DNA of 41,654 nt from Saprospiraceae bacterium (GTDB taxonomy: Bacteria; Bacteroidota; Bacteroidia; Chitinophagales; Saprospiraceae): NCBI GenBank assembly GCA_016717105.1, contig JADKGF010000035.1, positions 1 to 41,654 on the forward strand. The letters are read 5' to 3'. A model generated the notes under the pieces. The model had not been told where the DNA came from. It saw only the letters and a program-made list of their open reading frames with translations, and ran no database searches. A program made the position numbers and the translations under genes. Below, piece by piece: positions 8,801 to 16,623 of this stretch (its first letter is position 1; every line of letters begins with the position of its first letter).

Positions 8801-9429
8801 GTACAAATGCTATACACAATAGAATCTCCATCTATATCTACTGCAGAATGGTCGAAAACCAATGGTTGATTGGCACAAATATAAACATCTGGCCAATTAT
8901 TGAAAGTAGGTGAACTATTACCTTCCTGCAAGGCAAATTCACTTACTTCAATCCATTGTGTGGTACCTGTTTCCAAAGGGTCGACAACATTGTTTAAAGA
9001 ACCATTACGACAACATCTTTGATATGACAAAATATATCCGCCAGTTCTAAAATCTAAAGTGATTGTGTCCCTATAAGAAGTCCTTTGAACACACACTTCT
9101 GATCCTATAAAACCACAACTTGAAACTATGGTATTTCCCACTGTATCAGATGCCATGAAAGGGATTCTTACCTCATTTAGCAATGTATATTCGCCATCAC
9201 TATCTTTTCCGAATATACCAATCGATGCCCTCGAGTCAAAAGATACTTGTCCTAATTGACAATCTCTTCTTAGCGTCAATGTAACCTCATATTTATTATT
9301 ACCCAGATTACGATATGTCATGTCTCCACCAATAATATGAGTTGCATCCACCGCAGATGGCATTACGGTAAATATAACAATGGCAAAAAGCCAAATTGAT
9401 TTGATTTTATTTTGAATTAACTTAATCAT
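5806..9429 (-). CDS. Large PKD-like adhesin with gliding-motility-associated C-terminal (CHU_C) domain
   Basis: A 1207-aa secreted protein with a signal peptide at residues 1-29 and a mature start near ATHIIGGDMTY, a beginning common in such proteins of the phylum. The body is a string of PKD/Ig-like modules: a PKD near 300-385, two close internal repeats at about 638-715 and 723-800 (each with CPF and a GTYTVTLTNVN-like strand), and another pair near 905-960 and 985-1040 (YTFEWSPA / YTYQWAPA). The C-terminal domain (about 1115-1207, LPNAFSPNGD, YNRWGQEVF, WDGTFKGE) is the CHU_C/type B signal for T9SS export. It is the last gene of the operon with the PorE-like and PorP/SprF genes, which are the expected partners for its export and anchoring. 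Its ligand is unknown. Confidence 0.9.
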   Translation of the reverse strand: MIKLIQNKIKSIWLFAIVIFTVMPSAVDATHIIGGDMTYRNLGNNKYEVTLTLRRDCQLGQVSFDSRASIGIFGKDSDGEYTLLNEVRIPFMASDTVGNTIVSSCGFIGSEVCVQRTSYRDTITLDFRTGGYILSYQRCCRNGSLNNVVDPLETGTTQWIEVSEFALQEGNSSPTFNNWPDVYICANQPLVFDHSAVDIDGDSIVYSICTPFAGATEVDNTPQPPYLPLYTPINWLAPYTLQNMMGGEALQIDPKTGIITANPDLVGQFLIGICMSEYRNGVLISTVRRDFQYNVRVCSEQVIADFNVLSDACDSLSVKVENNSLFSNSYEWNFNYPSTDTIYRSFETNPSFTYSAAGTYVIQLIARSDSGSCDSIVYKNITVKPGSDIPDLNLVSDKLLLCPGERTALLTDPNTGNSYAWSPQQGLDLTDPANPFFVGTESGIYSVTVTNPNKCTNIGIITITVKPATEPINISGAKNICDENVQLTATGGNGQFEWSLTSDFNIIIATGANLVTTQSAISQSYFVRSVQAECGDVVQEITVVRRLVDLSYTETINICEGQEQAITITNLNTDQDLNFVWNDPHVVSFTNNILIVQSIVGDGNSFTVTGTATNQYGCTEEISILVNITKIQDISLDASLKSCDDYTMCFTINGNYAGNVLWSFGSGSTIDTSTLASPCFKYSDNGNYKVTLTNVNSLCPFSSVVKTITVPELGDKTVKVSSVLEDCDENKVCFKIDGDYVGNIHWDFGVGTTLADTSNVSAPCYSYSGPGTYTVTLTNVNPLCPFAKVEYKVVIDPEFKVDPIANSIICEGEMITLKATSNDPTATYKWCNVQGQVLGELPTLTLSPMSDTELIVKAVNSKGCTDSTKVNVTIFKFNYTLDLPQVICPDEEYQVNLNISNPGNYTFEWSPAEVVVNGGNTNQPILLAINGKVVTVLITNKETGCKETKTFTPQIEAPLVSNFSGELCFDQPSDISINITNPDQYTYQWAPAANIISGGQTSNPIVKAQSGQVFTVIVTNKTTGCSKELTYTPSVFPSLVVNFTETNIEIAQGTDTDIDIKNAIPGATYVWSTGEIGTSINVDPIQTTTYSVTVTDANGCTGVGQITVNVRVIGCTDKDEYLPNAFSPNGDAVNNVLLVKSEVLTEMTLVIYNRWGQEVFSTNDQSIGWDGTFKGEKMAPDAYAYYLRGTCINGDKFIKKGNVSLLK

Positions 9430-9460
9430 TATACTATATTTTGATAATGTTATTAAAAAA

Positions 9461-11515
9461 TTACTTGTAATTTACTTTCAAGATCTCTACTCTCCTTTCC
9501 CTAGCTGCATCCAGACTATAAATGGAATTCCTTTCGTCTTTCAAGTCACCTATTACAGAAGCCTTGGCCGTTTGGTCACCATAAGATACATCTTTGAGTT
9601 TCAATGATCCATTATTGATATATTGACTGATACCGCCAACGTTAAATGACTTCATTTCATTCTTGATGGAGTTGATCCTACGCTCACTCAGGATTTTATT
9701 ATAATCAGATTTTGATCTTGGAGAAGCAAAACCTCTAACTTCAAGCTCTATTTTTTCACCCATTGCTAGTCTCTGCTCCAACTGTACTAGGAATGCGACA
9801 AACTTATCTCTTCCATTTTGTACATCATTGGTGAAAAATGCTTCTATCTCATTTGTTGCTTGTTGCTTCGCATCACCCGATAAAGGAGATGTATAATTTT
9901 TAATATAATCGCCTTTTCTGACTATATAATCATTTACCAAAGCTACAAATTTTGAACTTGTCGTAGGCTGATTACTTCTTGGATTCGGATAATCATTGTC
10001 AAAGTAAAGCGATATAGGGAGTAATTCTTGCAATTGTACTTTTTGAAGGTACATATCTTTTTTAATTGTACCAGTTGCACCATGCGTATCTATAGTTTCA
10101 ATGGCTGTAGAGTAGCCATCTTTTACTGCATCTAATTTATACTTTCTATCAGTTTTAACATTGAATACAAAATCATTTCCTAAAGCATTGGTAATTACCA
10201 CTTTCTGAACAGATCCATCAGTCAAATCTGTAAGCGTTACAGTAGTACCCGGTAGCAATGCTTTTGTCGGATTTTCGAATGTAAATACTTCAAGCCTGAT
10301 GTCAGCAGGTGCCAATATCAATTTTTTAGTAATTACTTTATCGCTTGGTTTAGTACGGAATGACTCAGATGCTGTTGTATATCCATTTTTGGTAGCAACT
10401 ACTTTGTAATTCCTATTGGGTTGTAATGTAAAGCTATGCTTATTTAGATCTTGTGGATTATCCACACATTCCAATTCTTCACCCGTGTCTGCATCAAGTA
10501 AACATATCCGTGTAGCATTAAGATCAGACATATCAGATTGTAATAATGTAAGCACATCCAGTCTGATAGATTGTACATCTACACTATAGATATCCATACA
10601 ACAAGCTTCGTAACTGTCGTATTGATAAGTTGATCCAGCTCTATTAGATGTAAGGTAGCCTTTTGTTCCTTCATCATTCATAAAATAAAACATGTCGTTC
10701 ATGCTTGTATTATATGGTGCAGGTAGTAATTCCGGTGTATTTTTACCATCTTTCAAACTGAACAAATCAAATCCTCCATATCCTTCACGGCCTTCTGTAC
10801 TCCAGTATAGTGTTTGTGTATTATTATGATAAAAAGGAGAAATTTCATCATCTTTTGTATTTACTGATGTCAAATTGGTAAGTGATGTATAACCATTCAA
10901 AACCACTGAATAAATGTCTCTACCACCTTGACCACCTTTGCGATCAGACACAAAATACAACACTTCATTCCCTGCTGCATTTTGTCCTATCGACGGCTGC
11001 GTATTTGAACTGTTTTCAGCATTTACTGAAGCTGGCAAAGCCATTTCATTACTGAATACGCCATTTTTGTCCACGTCACTACTATAGATGCTACATCCTT
11101 GGCTCCAGCCATCTACATAATCACAGATACTATAATAAGCTTTAGTTTTTGAAGCATTAAATGCGATGTGCGCTACTGATTTATCTCTATCATTCAGATA
11201 GCCATCTATTACATTTATCTGTTCGTTGCTAATATTTTTTACGAGTGATTTGGCAATTTGTTTATATTTCAATTCTTTTGATTTGGCATCAAATCTTAGA
11301 GAACTAAAATACATTTTTCCATTCACCTCTGAAGCTGCGAAATCTGCATCAGGTGAATTTACTGGATCTGCCATTCTTGAGACGGTCACTCTATTATCTG
11401 GCTTGGTTATTAGTGACTTTGCTTTGCCGACTGCGACAAGATTTTTCCTTGCATCAGCTGTAAGTGTCTGATCAGTATTAGAATATTCTGACAGATACAG
11501 ATTATAATATGTCAT
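9461..11515 (-). CDS. PorE-like protein, main part: PD40 propeller, carboxypeptidase-regulatory and OmpA domains (after in-frame stop)
   Basis: A 684-aa open frame in the same frame as the upstream piece 11543-11851, separated from it only by the TAA at 11543-11545. It has a helix of the TPR region (KAMTYYNLYLSEYS), WD40-like PD40 strands (MYFSSLRFD, LYFVSDRKGGQGGRDIYSV, LYWSTEGREGYGGFDLFSL), one or two carboxypeptidase-regulatory-like modules (YKVVATKNGYTTASESF), and a C-terminal OmpA-type peptidoglycan-binding domain (IELEVRGFASPRSKSDYN, ERRVEIL). The order TPR, propeller, regulatory-like module, OmpA is that of PorE, the periplasmic T9SS component that links PorP to the cell wall. The ATG at 11515 lies 28 bases past the stop, but a protein from there lacks a signal peptide. 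It ends 31 bases before the CHU_C adhesin gene. Confidence 0.8.
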   Translation of the reverse strand: MTYYNLYLSEYSNTDQTLTADARKNLVAVGKAKSLITKPDNRVTVSRMADPVNSPDADFAASEVNGKMYFSSLRFDAKSKELKYKQIAKSLVKNISNEQINVIDGYLNDRDKSVAHIAFNASKTKAYYSICDYVDGWSQGCSIYSSDVDKNGVFSNEMALPASVNAENSSNTQPSIGQNAAGNEVLYFVSDRKGGQGGRDIYSVVLNGYTSLTNLTSVNTKDDEISPFYHNNTQTLYWSTEGREGYGGFDLFSLKDGKNTPELLPAPYNTSMNDMFYFMNDEGTKGYLTSNRAGSTYQYDSYEACCMDIYSVDVQSIRLDVLTLLQSDMSDLNATRICLLDADTGEELECVDNPQDLNKHSFTLQPNRNYKVVATKNGYTTASESFRTKPSDKVITKKLILAPADIRLEVFTFENPTKALLPGTTVTLTDLTDGSVQKVVITNALGNDFVFNVKTDRKYKLDAVKDGYSTAIETIDTHGATGTIKKDMYLQKVQLQELLPISLYFDNDYPNPRSNQPTTSSKFVALVNDYIVRKGDYIKNYTSPLSGDAKQQATNEIEAFFTNDVQNGRDKFVAFLVQLEQRLAMGEKIELEVRGFASPRSKSDYNKILSERRINSIKNEMKSFNVGGISQYINNGSLKLKDVSYGDQTAKASVIGDLKDERNSIYSLDAARERRVEILKVNYK

Positions 11516-11542
11516 TGCTTTATCATATTCACCCAGCTTATG

Positions 11543-11851
11543 TTACATTTCTCCTAAGCGATAGATTGCGTCAGGATACGTATTATTTTTTAATGTATCG
11601 ATGAGATAAGCATATTTTGATGCTGCAAAACCATAGGCGTTGTATTGGCGCGCCGCATCTGCAGTTTTATAAATAAGTTCTACATCATTTTTATCAAATT
11701 TTAAAGCTTCGTCAAAATAAACCAAAGCTCCATGAAAATTTCGTTCTGTCAATGCTTTTTCAGCCTCCTGAACAAATGCTTTTTTAGATTGGGCCTGACT
11801 CCATAATTGCATGAAACAGAATAGAGTAAGGTAAAAATATTTAATTTTCAT
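11543..11851 (-). CDS. PorE-like protein, N-terminal part: signal peptide and TPR (ends at in-frame TAA)
   Basis: About 102 residues from ATG 11851, chosen because it begins a clean signal peptide (MKIKYFYLTLFCFMQLWSQA); an upstream in-frame start at 11890 would add 13 unlikely residues. TPR helices follow (AEKALTERNFHGALVYFDEA, YRLGEM). Translation stops at TAA 11543-11545, yet the frame continues directly as HKLGEYDKAMTYY, the next TPR helix. The two pieces are clearly one gene of 9461-11851 (796 sense codons), and CAA to TAA is the simplest single change. It lies 46 bases downstream of the PorP/SprF gene. Confidence 0.75.
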   Translation of the reverse strand: MKIKYFYLTLFCFMQLWSQAQSKKAFVQEAEKALTERNFHGALVYFDEALKFDKNDVELIYKTADAARQYNAYGFAASKYAYLIDTLKNNTYPDAIYRLGEM

Positions 11852-11896
11852 TTTATTAATTTTAGGATTAAAAATTGATCTGCCAATCATCCTTTA

Positions 11897-12922
11897 TCAA
11901 AGGATCGGGCAATTTTTAAATCTGAAAGGTTTTACATTTTTAATGATATATCTGAGATGTAACTCATAAGCACCACGATTGGTATCTAGAGCATCATTAA
12001 AAGGTGTGCTATCCATATCTAGATTAAATGATACATACCAAGCATTGTATTGGAGCGCTGCGGTCGGTATGAGTGATCCAGATGTTCTATATCCCAGACC
12101 CAGATGCAATTGAAGTTCCCTGCCTCGATTTTGGTCAAGGTAGATCTTACCCAATCCACCAAAAACCGTTTCATTGTACTTGGTCTGAATTTGGTGTAAA
12201 GCATGCAATTGCAAGTCTAATGACTCTGTCAATCTGAAATTTCCAACACCGCTGAAAGTATATCTCCGCGGCAATTTTGTAGGTTTATCGCCATTAAAAG
12301 ATACTTCGGGCTCGATAAGATGTAATGCACCTATACCAAGGTCAAGATTTGTCCTGGCAGATTTTTGATATCTATAGTTTAATCCAAGTCCTGTCTCCAC
12401 ATAATTCACTCTTTCGGTATTTTGGAAAGCTTCGCCGCTACTTTTTGTTGGGTCGAATTTCTCACCATTCCACTGTTCATTCCATGTTAGTGATTTTGTA
12501 TCAAAACCTTTGGTGGCATACCCAAGATTGGCGCCTAGGCTTATGATATTTTTACTATTCAGCAATTTGTGGAAAGCACCATTTAGCCCGATATTCAACA
12601 ACGTAAGTCTGGAATCTCCTTGTCTGTCATAATTTACATTCAAGCCGACACCATAAAAATGCTTATCTGAATGGTACGGCATGATATTTCTGTCATAAGC
12701 ACCACTAAAAGTGGTCCATGGTACGGGAACAAAACGCCATTGGTCACGATGACTCAATGTAAATCTGTGGTCGCCATTAAAAGATCCAGTGAGTGCTGGA
12801 TTTAAATTTTGTGGCGAATTGTAAAATTGGCTGTAATGGATATCTTGTGATAAAGCAACATTATCCGCAAGCATCCAAATTGTCAAAACCAAAAATGAAT
12901 GGAGTAAATGTCTAAAATGCAT
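11897..12922 (-). CDS. PorP/SprF family T9SS outer-membrane protein
   Basis: A 341-aa protein with a signal peptide (1-25, ending ALSQ). The family start signature is DIHYSQFYNSPQNLNPALTG, followed by the typical HRDQW segment. The remainder is alternating beta-strand sequence fitting a barrel of about 14 strands, and the C terminus carries the YELHLRYII strand. PorP/SprF proteins sit in the outer membrane and help export or anchor T9SS cargo, often a single partner adhesin encoded nearby. Here the partner is probably the CHU_C protein at 5806-9429, with the PorE-like gene between them, so this looks like one operon starting here. No clear promoter was found in the 240 bases upstream. Confidence 0.92.
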   Translation of the reverse strand: MHFRHLLHSFLVLTIWMLADNVALSQDIHYSQFYNSPQNLNPALTGSFNGDHRFTLSHRDQWRFVPVPWTTFSGAYDRNIMPYHSDKHFYGVGLNVNYDRQGDSRLTLLNIGLNGAFHKLLNSKNIISLGANLGYATKGFDTKSLTWNEQWNGEKFDPTKSSGEAFQNTERVNYVETGLGLNYRYQKSARTNLDLGIGALHLIEPEVSFNGDKPTKLPRRYTFSGVGNFRLTESLDLQLHALHQIQTKYNETVFGGLGKIYLDQNRGRELQLHLGLGYRTSGSLIPTAALQYNAWYVSFNLDMDSTPFNDALDTNRGAYELHLRYIIKNVKPFRFKNCPIL

Positions 12923-13166
12923 ATAATTAATAATTAAATTTTTGATTTAATCTTCTAAAATCGACTAACACTAAACCTATATAATGACGTTTGTAAAGCT
13001 GAAAGTCACACAATACAAACCAAAGATGTAGGTTATATGTTTTAAAATACATACATAATATACACTAAACTCATAAGATATAAATTTAAGAAAATGTTAA
13101 ATTTAAATATTCGAAACATTAACCTCGAAAATTAAACTAACATCAAGATGTGGTTTGATGAATGAC

Positions 13167-13817
13167 CTATTTTACCATACCGTCTTCCAAAACAATCACT
13201 CGATCACTCAAATTTGCCAAATCAGTATTATGGGTGACAATCACAAATGTATGGTTAAAATCCTTGCGCAATTGCAGAAAAAGATGGTGTAGATTTTCAG
13301 AGCTGGCTTTATCTAGATTGCCTGTAGGTTCGTCAGCAAAAACAACAGCTGGCTCATTGATCAATGCCCTAGCGACAGCTACGCGTTGTGCTTCGCCGCC
13401 GGATAACTGATTGGGTTTGTGGTGGATTCTATCAGCCAGATCAAGATAGTTCAATAATTCTTTTGCCTTGGTCTCTGTCGCTGCCATGGATTTCCCACCA
13501 ATAAATGCCGGAATACAGACATTTTCTAAAGCCGTAAACTCCTGAAGCAGGTGATGGAACTGAAAAACGAAACCAATATTTTTATTCCTAAATGCAGCCA
13601 ATGCCTTTTCATTAAGACCTGAGATACTTTGGTTGCAAATAATGAGATTGCCTTCATCAGCGTAGTCCAGCGTACCCAAGATATGTAGCAATGTACTTTT
13701 TCCTGCACCTGATTTGCCGGTAATACTTATGATTTCTCCTTGTGGAATCTCTAAGTTTATATTTTTTAACACGTTAATATCACCGTAAGATTTTTTTATA
13801 TTCTGGGCTGAAATCAT
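13167..13817 (-). CDS. lolD: LolD-type ABC transporter ATP-binding protein
   Basis: 216 aa from ATG 13817. Walker A GKSGAGKST is at 34-42, the Q-loop region FVFQFHHLL near 84-91, signature LSGGEAQ at 138-144, Walker B VVFADEP at 158-164, and the switch His in VIVTHN. It matches the LolD/MacB class of ATPases that power lipoprotein release from the inner membrane. The permease (LolC/E) is not in the window. The start at 13817 is preferred over an upstream in-frame one at 13853, because a perfect TACATTTG -7 element (13841-13848) would lie inside the longer version. It is a single gene, running towards the PorP operon from which 244 bases separate it. Confidence 0.88.
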   Translation of the reverse strand: MISAQNIKKSYGDINVLKNINLEIPQGEIISITGKSGAGKSTLLHILGTLDYADEGNLIICNQSISGLNEKALAAFRNKNIGFVFQFHHLLQEFTALENVCIPAFIGGKSMAATETKAKELLNYLDLADRIHHKPNQLSGGEAQRVAVARALINEPAVVFADEPTGNLDKASSENLHHLFLQLRKDFNHTFVIVTHNTDLANLSDRVIVLEDGMVK

Positions 13818-13840
13818 GAATAAGAGCAATATTTGTAATG

Positions 13841-13848
13841 CAAATGTA
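13841..13848 (-). promoter_or_regulatory. -7 promoter element of lolD
   Basis: On the minus strand this reads TACATTTG, an exact TAnnTTTG match, 24 bases before the ATG at 13817. No clear -33 TTTG is seen. It helps to decide the start codon. Confidence 0.5.
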
Positions 13849-14148
13849 CGCAAAATTGTGTAAAAATAATTTTTTGAAAAATCAGTACCTTTTTATCCAT
13901 TTATATTTAGTCCTAAAACTAGTGATGGATTATAATAATTTAAATTCTTATACAATTAACAATCAAATGTATATAGAATTATTATAAAAATATATAAAAT
14001 ATTTAATAAAATGTTAACAAAACTTACAATAAAAATTCAATTCATGAAGTTGTAAAAAGGATATGTATTTATTATTAATATGGTGAGCAAATACGAAATA
14101 TCATTTGTAAAAAGCATAGATCATAATTAGAATTAATGATTTTTTTGT
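13849..14148. other. AT-rich intergenic region between lolD and the GT4 gene
   Basis: About 300 bases with no open frame of note and no RNA gene that I can see. It is very AT-rich, with runs such as TATAAAAATATATAAAATAT around 13980-14000. It separates two divergent genes and probably holds only their promoter regions. Confidence 0.6.
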
Positions 14149-14156
14149 TACCTTTG
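14149..14156 (+). promoter_or_regulatory. -7 promoter element of the GT4 gene
   Basis: TACCTTTG followed by C, an exact match to TAnnTTTG(C), 35 bases before the ATG at 14192. The -33 region is weak. Confidence 0.55.
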
Positions 14157-14191
14157 CAACCCTTATAGTTGAAACCGATATTCAAAGAGAT

Positions 14192-15424
14192 ATGAAGATC
14201 CTTCAGTTGTGCAAGAAGTTTCCTTTTCCGCTTAAAGATGGTGAATCAATTGCCGTGACTTATCTAAGCAATGCCCTCCACAATTTAGGTTGTGAGATAT
14301 CTCTATTGAGTATGAATACCTCAAAGCATTTTGTAAATATCGACGAGCTTCCAGCTGATTTTAATCACTATAAGGAAATTCATGTCACGCCTTTGGATAA
14401 TAGTATAAAGTACTTTGACGCTTTCAAGAATTTGTTTTCAAAAGATTCGTACCACGTGAGTCGGTTTGTCTGTCCAGATTTTAAAGATAAATTGATCTCG
14501 CTTTTGCAGCAAAATCAATATGATGTAGTACAGTTGGAAACACTATATCTGGCACCATATATAGAAGTTATCAAACAACATTCCAATGCCCTAATCACAA
14601 TGAGAGCGCACAATGTTGAGTTCGAGATTTGGGAGCGAATCACAGAAAATACAAAATTTTTACCAAAGCGGTTGTATCTTAAGTATCTAACTAATAAACT
14701 TAAACGATACGAACTCGCACATCTAAATAAATACGACTATCTAGTAGCTGTATCAGAAAGAGATCTTCGAAAGTTTAAATCACTTGGATATAAAAACGGT
14801 GCTATATCATCACCGATAGGTCTAGACCTTAAAAATTATAATCCTACCTACAAGCATGATGTTTCTCAAGATATATGTTTTATAGGTGCTTTGGATTGGA
14901 TTCCCAATATGGAAGGACTGACTTGGTTTATAGATAAGGTTTGGCCTGCACTTTCTGAACGATTTCCAAATTTAAAATTTCACATAGCAGGTCGTAATAC
15001 ACCTGATTCGCTCAAAGCACTAAATATTAAGAATATTGTTGTACACGGAGAAGTCCCTGACGCCATCCGGTTTATGGAAAATTATACTATGATGGTTGTT
15101 CCATTATTTTCAGGTAGTGGCATGCGTGTTAAAATCCTAGAAGGTATGGCACTCAGCATGGTCGTGATTACTACAGAAATGGGCAAGGAAGGAATACATG
15201 CTGAAAATGGTGAGCATTTATTAGTAGCGGATACACCTGATGCCTTTATCACTCAGATAGCTTCAGTTCTTTCGGGCCAGAAGGATAGAAAGAAAATCGG
15301 CGAAGCTGCAAAATCTTTTGTGGAAGATTATTATGACCATGGTGTAAATGCCAAAAAACTTTTGGAAAAATATAAAGTACTCAAATCAGATCCTGATTAC
15401 CGCAAGATCCCTGCCATACTATAA
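14192..15424 (+). CDS. GT4-family glycosyltransferase (GT-B fold)
   Basis: 410 aa. The N-terminal Rossmann half starts MKILQLCKKFPFPLKDG, the usual N-terminal strand and loop of GT4 enzymes. The C-terminal half has the donor-binding region (ICFIGALDWIPNMEG at about 229-243, then HGEVPDAIRFM and VVPLFSGSGMRVKILEGMA at about 308-326) with the E-x7-E-like acidic motif represented by KILEGMA and HAENGEHL. Such enzymes transfer a sugar from a nucleotide-sugar to a glycan or lipid on the cytoplasmic face. The acceptor cannot be told from sequence. It stands alone rather than in a polysaccharide cluster. The 397 bases after it carry no gene but hold a sigma-54-like promoter. Confidence 0.85.
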   Translation: MKILQLCKKFPFPLKDGESIAVTYLSNALHNLGCEISLLSMNTSKHFVNIDELPADFNHYKEIHVTPLDNSIKYFDAFKNLFSKDSYHVSRFVCPDFKDKLISLLQQNQYDVVQLETLYLAPYIEVIKQHSNALITMRAHNVEFEIWERITENTKFLPKRLYLKYLTNKLKRYELAHLNKYDYLVAVSERDLRKFKSLGYKNGAISSPIGLDLKNYNPTYKHDVSQDICFIGALDWIPNMEGLTWFIDKVWPALSERFPNLKFHIAGRNTPDSLKALNIKNIVVHGEVPDAIRFMENYTMMVVPLFSGSGMRVKILEGMALSMVVITTEMGKEGIHAENGEHLLVADTPDAFITQIASVLSGQKDRKKIGEAAKSFVEDYYDHGVNAKKLLEKYKVLKSDPDYRKIPAIL

Positions 15425-15739
15425 AGACGATTTTCCCCTTTCGGGATTATATGGCATTTGGAATTCCCAAAATATTAAATCTTCTTTTCTTATCTTAAAA
15501 ACACAATGTGTGAGTAGCCATTATTTGACCACGTTATAAACGCTAACGTTGATAATTACTATATTAATTATTATGTATAAAATACTAAATTGATATTGGG
15601 TTACTAAAAAATATTTTAAAAATCTACAAACACATTAAATATTTTCATTATATATATAAGATTAATTTTATTGTTTTTATAATTAAAAGTTATAAAATCT
15701 AAAATTTAAAGCCTTCCTAATAGAAAATAATAATATTAA
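15425..15739. other. AT-rich intergenic region upstream of the LuxR-type regulator
   Basis: About 315 bases without a convincing gene. A short palindromic stretch, TTTGGAATTCCCAAA (15460-15474), may be a weak hairpin after the GT4 gene. From 15545 on the sequence is extremely AT-rich, as expected for a bendable region upstream of a sigma-54-type promoter, but no clear activator-binding repeat is visible. Confidence 0.5.
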
Positions 15740-15756
15740 TTGGCATGTAAATTGCC
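15740..15756 (+). promoter_or_regulatory. Putative sigma-54 (-24/-12) promoter of the LuxR-type regulator
   Basis: TTGGCATGTAAATTGCC: GG at 15742-15743 and GC at 15754-15755, separated by exactly ten bases, within TTGGCA and TTGC boxes. This is the sigma-54 core layout (TGGCAC-N5-TTGC). The predicted transcript start near 15767 leaves a leader of about 55 bases before ATG 15822. The same layout recurs at 16523-16539. Confidence 0.65.
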
Positions 15757-15821
15757 TATATACCAGTGGATTATTAGACACACACGAATTTTATTTTTTT
15801 TAACCACATAATTTTACAATA

Positions 15822-16490
15822 ATGGCGACAAGAGCTGTAATTGCTGATCATCAGAAAATGTTTACAGAAGGAATCCAGGCCATACTGACTGAAATGCAAT
15901 TTCCACCTATAAAGATAGTAGGCGTAGCACACAGTCTTGATGAACTTAATAAAATGACAGAGTTTCCCATAGATCTGTTAATCATGGAATTAGCATTGAC
16001 AGACCAACATGGGGCCACATACATTTCTGAACTAAAAGTAATGTGGCCAGATATCAAAATAATTATATTAAGCAATTATGGCGAAGCAAACATTGTAAGA
16101 GAAGCATTTATACAGGGAGCAGATGGGTATGTATTAAAATCCAATCACTCGCTGGAATTATTACAATGTATAGAATTTGTAATGGAAGGTAGAACATATC
16201 TGGCGGAAGGTCTAAGATTGGCACCAGAATATGACAAGCAGAAAAAATCTTCTCAAAGGGAAAAAAGAAAAATCTTTGAAGACAGATACCTTCTCAAGCA
16301 AAAACTGACGAAAAGAGAAAAAGAAATTTTAACGATGATCGTTCAGTATAAAAATAATAAGACAATAGCAGAAGAGCTATTTATAAGTGATCAGACGGTG
16401 TCAGCACATCGTAAGCGAATAATGAAAAAGTTTGGCATAAATAATACCGTCAAACTCATCAAATTTTCACTAGATCATCAATTGGTATAG
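15822..16490 (+). CDS. LuxR/NarL-type response regulator with an altered receiver domain
   Basis: 222 aa: an N-terminal receiver (about 4-120), a basic linker, and a C-terminal LuxR-type helix-turn-helix (about 160-216, LTKREKEILTMI, ISDQTVSAHRKRIMKKFGI). The receiver keeps the switch Ser84 (ILSNYG) and Lys106 (GYVLKS). However, the normal phospho-acceptor Asp is replaced by Glu56 (LLIMELALTDQHG), and the acidic pair near the N terminus is reduced to one Asp (IADHQK, D9). Family knowledge: a Glu here cannot be phosphorylated normally and can mimic the active state. No histidine kinase gene is adjacent. A sigma-54-like promoter precedes it, and the next gene, a large secreted protein, has a matching one, which suggests a shared regulon. 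Confidence 0.88.
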   Translation: MATRAVIADHQKMFTEGIQAILTEMQFPPIKIVGVAHSLDELNKMTEFPIDLLIMELALTDQHGATYISELKVMWPDIKIIILSNYGEANIVREAFIQGADGYVLKSNHSLELLQCIEFVMEGRTYLAEGLRLAPEYDKQKKSSQREKRKIFEDRYLLKQKLTKREKEILTMIVQYKNNKTIAEELFISDQTVSAHRKRIMKKFGINNTVKLIKFSLDHQLV

Positions 16491-16522
16491 TTTTTGTATT
16501 AAAAATAAATAATCCATTTTTT

Positions 16523-16539
16523 TTGGCATTCCCCTTGCC
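16523..16539 (+). promoter_or_regulatory. Putative sigma-54 (-24/-12) promoter of the cohesin/dockerin T9SS protein
   Basis: TTGGCATTCCCCTTGCC: GG at 16525-16526 and GC at 16537-16538, ten bases apart, the same frame of fixed bases as the site at 15740. The predicted start near 16550 gives a leader of about 74 bases before ATG 16624. Confidence 0.68.
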
Positions 16540-16623
16540 ACTTTTTGCAATAGTATTTCCCTTTTCGTAAGTCTGAAATTGATTTGGAATCATTTTTAGT
16601 TTATAATTAAATCAAATTATCTC

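Noticed and set aside
9461..11851. Readthrough or selenocysteine/pyrrolysine coding at the PorE-like stop
   Set aside because: The codon is TAA, which is not used for selenocysteine or pyrrolysine, and no stem-loop follows it.
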